From Candidatus Thorarchaeota archaeon (GTDB lineage Archaea; Asgardarchaeota; Thorarchaeia; Thorarchaeales; Thorarchaeaceae), in assembly GCA_029856425.1 (NCBI GenBank), contig JAHQWZ010000075.1, positions 1 to 8,076 on the forward strand: a stretch of DNA of 8,076 nt, in the 5' to 3' direction. Positions 5,938 through 8,076 of the stretch are shown piece by piece. Every line of letters begins with the position of its first letter. Within the stretch, counting starts at the first letter, position 1. The notes under the pieces are model-generated. The model searched no databases. It was not told the DNA's origin and saw only the letters and a program-made list of their open reading frames with translations. Both the position numbers and the translations under genes were made by a program.

Positions 5938-6447
5938 CTACTTCTCAATAATGACTCGGCTCACACCTTTGACTGCAGTGAGCGTTTCGATGACTCTACC
6001 AGGAAGAGGTTCATGAGTGATCACCTTCAGACACGGCTCTTCATATATCTCCACGTCCTCAGCCAGGACTTGTCGAATCGATATTCCATATCCAGCGATG
6101 ATGGATGTGACTTCTGAGAGAATCCCTGCATTTTCAGGAGACTCGACGAATATTGTCAATACTCCATAGCCGAGGACTTCACGGACTTTCTCTAGTGAAG
6201 GCCCAGCTGGTTGCAGCCTTTTGAAGAACTCACAAAGCCGTTCATCTCGACAGATGTCTTCTGTTGTTGCTCGGACTGTTCGTCTATCAATACCAAGGGC
6301 ATCACCAATAGATTTCAAAGGAATCCGAATAGGACCACAACGAACCAGACCGGGCTTTTCAATATTGAATCCATGACGAACAATAGCTTGGGCCACCTTC
6401 ATCCTTTGAGGAGATTCATGAAAATACTCTACAATTTCACGCCACAT
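5938..6447 (-). CDS. ACT-domain transcriptional regulator of amino acid metabolism (COG2061 type)
   Basis: 169 residues from ATG 6447. The N-terminal part begins MWREIVEYFHESPQRMKVAQ, as in archaeal proteins of this family. It holds a helix-turn-helix (about 43-70) in IPLKSIGDALGIDRRTVRAT, where the recognition helix would read DNA. An ACT domain follows at about 93-168: GYGVLTIFVESPENAGILSE, then GYGISIRQVLAED, and the closing strand GVSRVIIEK. ACT domains bind amino acids and often dimerise, so this is probably an amino-acid-sensing repressor or activator; the ligand is unknown. ATG 6447 is preferred over GTG 6459 because it matches the family N-terminus and has GGTGG 8 bases upstream. It follows the acetyltransferase by 29 bases and precedes the exporter by 63, suggesting one operon. 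Its TAG is followed by 21 open codons leading in frame to the exporter ATG. Confidence 0.88.
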   Translation of the reverse strand: MWREIVEYFHESPQRMKVAQAIVRHGFNIEKPGLVRCGPIRIPLKSIGDALGIDRRTVRATTEDICRDERLCEFFKRLQPAGPSLEKVREVLGYGVLTIFVESPENAGILSEVTSIIAGYGISIRQVLAEDVEIYEEPCLKVITHEPLPGRVIETLTAVKGVSRVIIEK

Positions 6448-6455
6448 ACAGGTGA

Positions 6456-6460
6456 CCACC
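6456..6460 (-). promoter_or_regulatory. Shine-Dalgarno site of the ACT regulator gene
   Basis: GGTGG on the minus strand, 8 bases before ATG 6447. It overlaps the competing GTG at 6459, which favours the ATG as the start. Confidence 0.5.
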
Positions 6461-6476
6461 GCAATATCTTGAATTG

Positions 6477-7016
6477 TTAAACCAGTTCTTTTTCAAATAG
6501 CACTTCGTCTATAAAGCCCTTCGGCATCTTGAAATGACGCTTTCTAACACCCACCTCTCGATATTTCATCGTTGCATACAATGAGCGTGCAATCTGATTA
6601 TCTTCGAAGGTACTCAGAATGATCTTCTGAAAGCCAGAATCTAAAGCAGCTTCTTCAGCAGCCTGCATCAATGCTCTACCAATGCCCCTTCCTCTATGGT
6701 CTTTTGTAATGATGATACCTAGCTTTGCAACGTGCCGTGAAGCCATCCACTCCTCAGTCTGCAGTGTGAGATGCCCAGTGTACTCATCATCAATCTCAGC
6801 TACTAGCATCACATCCCGGCTTTGATTTGTCCGCTGAATCCAGTTCACCCAGTCTGCAATGTTGCTATTCGCATTAAAGGTTGGCAGCCATATTCCCTCT
6901 TGAATGACCTCATCAAAGCCCCCATGGAGATTTCTGGCATCGGCGGGAACTGCATGTCTCACTGATATGATAGCTCCGTCCTTTGTGGAATATTCCCATG
7001 TCCTCATCCTCGGCAT
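6477..7016 (-). CDS. GNAT family N-acetyltransferase
   Basis: A 179-residue single-domain Gcn5-related acetyltransferase that should move an acetyl group from acetyl-CoA to an amine. The N-terminal strand ISVRHAVPADARNL (17-30) opens the fold. Motif A, AKLGIIITKDHRGRGIGRAL (97-116), contains the R-G-x-G-I/A pyrophosphate loop (RGRGIG) that grips CoA. Motif B, ARSLYATMKYREVG (143-156), has the usual Tyr near the active site. The C-terminal part (VRKRHFKM and FIDEVLFEKEL) resembles amino-acid/antibiotic or RimJ/RimL-type acetyltransferases, but the substrate cannot be assigned. ATG 7016 is used; ATG 7007 is an alternative, and neither has a strong ribosome-binding site. It appears to be the first gene of a minus-strand cluster with the ACT regulator and MFS exporter, which suggests a shared small-molecule or amino-acid substrate; that is inference. 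Confidence 0.88.
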   Translation of the reverse strand: MPRMRTWEYSTKDGAIISVRHAVPADARNLHGGFDEVIQEGIWLPTFNANSNIADWVNWIQRTNQSRDVMLVAEIDDEYTGHLTLQTEEWMASRHVAKLGIIITKDHRGRGIGRALMQAAEEAALDSGFQKIILSTFEDNQIARSLYATMKYREVGVRKRHFKMPKGFIDEVLFEKELV

Positions 7017-7083
7017 CGAAAGAAATGCTGACTTTGGTGAAGAAAAAGGGTTTTGGTGTGGTATCTACGCCTCTAGTGGGAAT

Positions 7084-7098
7084 TATGGAATATCCATA
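7084..7098. repeat. Dyad TATGGA-ATA-TCCATA upstream of the GNAT gene
   Basis: A perfect 6+3+6 inverted repeat 68 bases ahead of the GNAT start, just downstream of the start site predicted from the TATA-like element at 7127-7137. A related palindrome GGAATATTCC lies at 6987-6996, inside the first codons of the GNAT gene. Together they could be paired operator sites, perhaps for the ACT regulator encoded next door. No direct evidence of binding. Confidence 0.35.
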
Positions 7099-7126
7099 TG
7101 TTTGCCAAGCCTTGGTTTCTTCCATT

Positions 7127-7137
7127 CATTTAAAGGT
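7127..7137 (-). promoter_or_regulatory. Possible TATA element of the GNAT-ACT-MFS cluster
   Basis: On the minus strand this reads ACCTTTAAATG, with a TTTAAA core at 7129-7134. Start about 25 bases downstream (near 7105) would leave a leader of about 90 bases before the GNAT ATG. This 146-base gap between two same-strand genes contains no other gene. Confidence 0.4.
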
Positions 7138-7162
7138 ACACAAAAGCTTCAATGGCATAGCG

Positions 7163-8076
7163 CTATTCACAGGTATTTACATCCACCTTCATTTCATTAT
7201 CGGTTGAAGTTCCATCTTCTCTCTTGGTCATGCCTGACCAGAAAACATTCGAAACGCCCTCCTCCCGGGCAACCTTGGCTAATTGTTCCATTTTATCTCT
7301 GGTCACAAGATCTTTATCCTTTAGTGGATATTCAAGTCCAAAGAGGGCATATTTGTCTATACACATCTTGTTAAACGCCAAGAGGTCATATCTCTCTACA
7401 TTCGGCATGTAATTGATAATGAAAAGTGAAATCGCTTTGATATTCTCTTCACTGTCTGTGTATCCAGGAATTATAGGCGTTCGAACCCAAACCGATACTC
7501 CGCTGTCAGCGACAATCTTTGCATTGGACAGGACGCGATCCAGAGGTACTCCTGTATATTCCAGATGCTTCTCCGGATCCATTATCTTCAAGTCATAGAG
7601 AACCATGCTGATAACTGTCAATGCGCGTTTGAGTACTGACTCACTGCAATAGCCGCAAGTATCTAATGCTACATTCACGCCTTCAGCTCGTAGGCCTTCA
7701 GCCAACTCCATCATGAAGTCAGCTTGATAAGTAGCCTCGCCTCCAGAGAGTGTGACTCCTCCTCCGGATGTGGTGAAGAAAACCCTGTCACGAAGAAGCT
7801 CCTCTACAAGGGCCGTGGATTCCCATTTCTTACCCATAACCTTGATGGCTCCTGTAGGACATACTTCCTCACATGTTCCACAAGTCTTGCATTTCTCAAG
7901 ATCAATTTGCATTCCTTGTTCGAGCAGTGTGAGGGCGCCTTCAGGGCATGCCTGGATACATGCTTGGTCTCCAATGCACTTCGTTGAGTACCAGACGGTC
8001 CGTGGTTCGGAATCAATAGTTTCGATATTATGACACCATGTACAGCTCATAGGACATCCCTTCATGAATACCGTTG
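7163..8076 (-). CDS. Glycyl-radical enzyme activating protein (radical SAM, PflA family), N-terminus outside the window
   Basis: The frame runs off the right edge. Visible residues begin ..TVFMKGCPMSCTWCHN, so the true start lies upstream and perhaps 20-30 residues are missing; the ATG at 8065 is internal. The radical SAM motif CxxxCxxC (C4, C8, C11 counted from that ATG) binds the [4Fe-4S] cluster that cleaves S-adenosylmethionine. A two-cluster ferredoxin insert, typical of activases of non-pyruvate glycyl-radical enzymes, follows: C30-x2-D33-x2-C36-x3-C40-P, then canonical C59-x2-C62-x2-C65-x3-C69-P. TLSGGE (105-110) is the SAM-binding GGE segment. YDLKIMDPEKHLEYTG (157-172) and RTPIIPGYTD (195-204) are family hallmarks. 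The enzyme should install a glycyl radical on a partner enzyme under anaerobic conditions. The partner is not in the window and is expected upstream. The Asp at position 33 is unusual. It ends in TAG. Confidence 0.92.
   Translation of the reverse strand, partial: TVFMKGCPMSCTWCHNIETIDSEPRTVWYSTKCIGDQACIQACPEGALTLLEQGMQIDLEKCKTCGTCEEVCPTGAIKVMGKKWESTALVEELLRDRVFFTTSGGGVTLSGGEATYQADFMMELAEGLRAEGVNVALDTCGYCSESVLKRALTVISMVLYDLKIMDPEKHLEYTGVPLDRVLSNAKIVADSGVSVWVRTPIIPGYTDSEENIKAISLFIINYMPNVERYDLLAFNKMCIDKYALFGLEYPLKDKDLVTRDKMEQLAKVAREEGVSNVFWSGMTKREDGTSTDNEMKVDVNTCE

Noticed and set aside
6904..7374. 156-codon plus-strand frame running antisense across the GNAT start and the activase end
   Set aside because: It lies opposite two well-supported genes, has a Ser/Pro/Leu-rich shadow composition and no ribosome-binding site.
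7163..8065. Activase as the radical SAM partner of MEMO (AmmeMemoRadiSam system)
   Set aside because: The two-cluster ferredoxin insert and DLKxMDxxxHxxxTG segment mark a glycyl-radical enzyme activase, and the gene is far from MEMO and on the other strand.

Overview
The window looks like chromosomal DNA of an archaeon, probably from the Asgard/Thorarchaeia side. That placement is an inference from gene content, not from a phylogenetic marker. The evidence is the tail of a group II chaperonin (thermosome), an archaeal RNA polymerase subunit K (Rpb6/omega), an archaeal/eukaryote-type histidyl-tRNA synthetase, a MEMO-family protein, and an archaeal ACT-domain regulator of the COG2061 type. Ribosome-binding sites resemble the archaeal GGAGGTGA core, and possible TATA elements have a TTAAA core. 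There are no tRNA or rRNA genes, CRISPR arrays, insertion sequences or phage genes. No intergenic stretch is longer than about 160 bases.

Plus strand, left half (1-4602): the last 26 codons of a thermosome subunit; an RNA polymerase subunit K with an unusual helix-hairpin-helix N-terminal extension; a membrane protein of the MgtC/SapB-DUF4010 family interrupted by one in-frame TAG; hisS; and a MEMO-family gene. rpoK and the MEMO gene are commonly found near each other in archaeal genomes, so this half may be a rearranged version of that neighbourhood.

Minus strand, right half (4606-8076), read right to left: a glycyl-radical-enzyme activase whose first residues lie beyond the window; a GNAT acetyltransferase; an ACT-domain transcriptional regulator; and an MFS exporter of the drug/metabolite:H+ antiporter type. 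The last three are closely spaced and probably form one transcription unit, plausibly an amino-acid-responsive module. The MFS gene converges on the MEMO gene with only 3 bases between their stop codons.

The three observations most worth following up are the HhH-RpoK fusion, the in-frame TAG inside an otherwise intact DUF4010 protein, and a ferredoxin-like CxxDxxCxxxC motif in the activase, where Asp replaces a cluster-ligating Cys as in Pyrococcus furiosus ferredoxin. TAG ends five other genes here, so it is an ordinary stop in this genome and wholesale recoding is unlikely.
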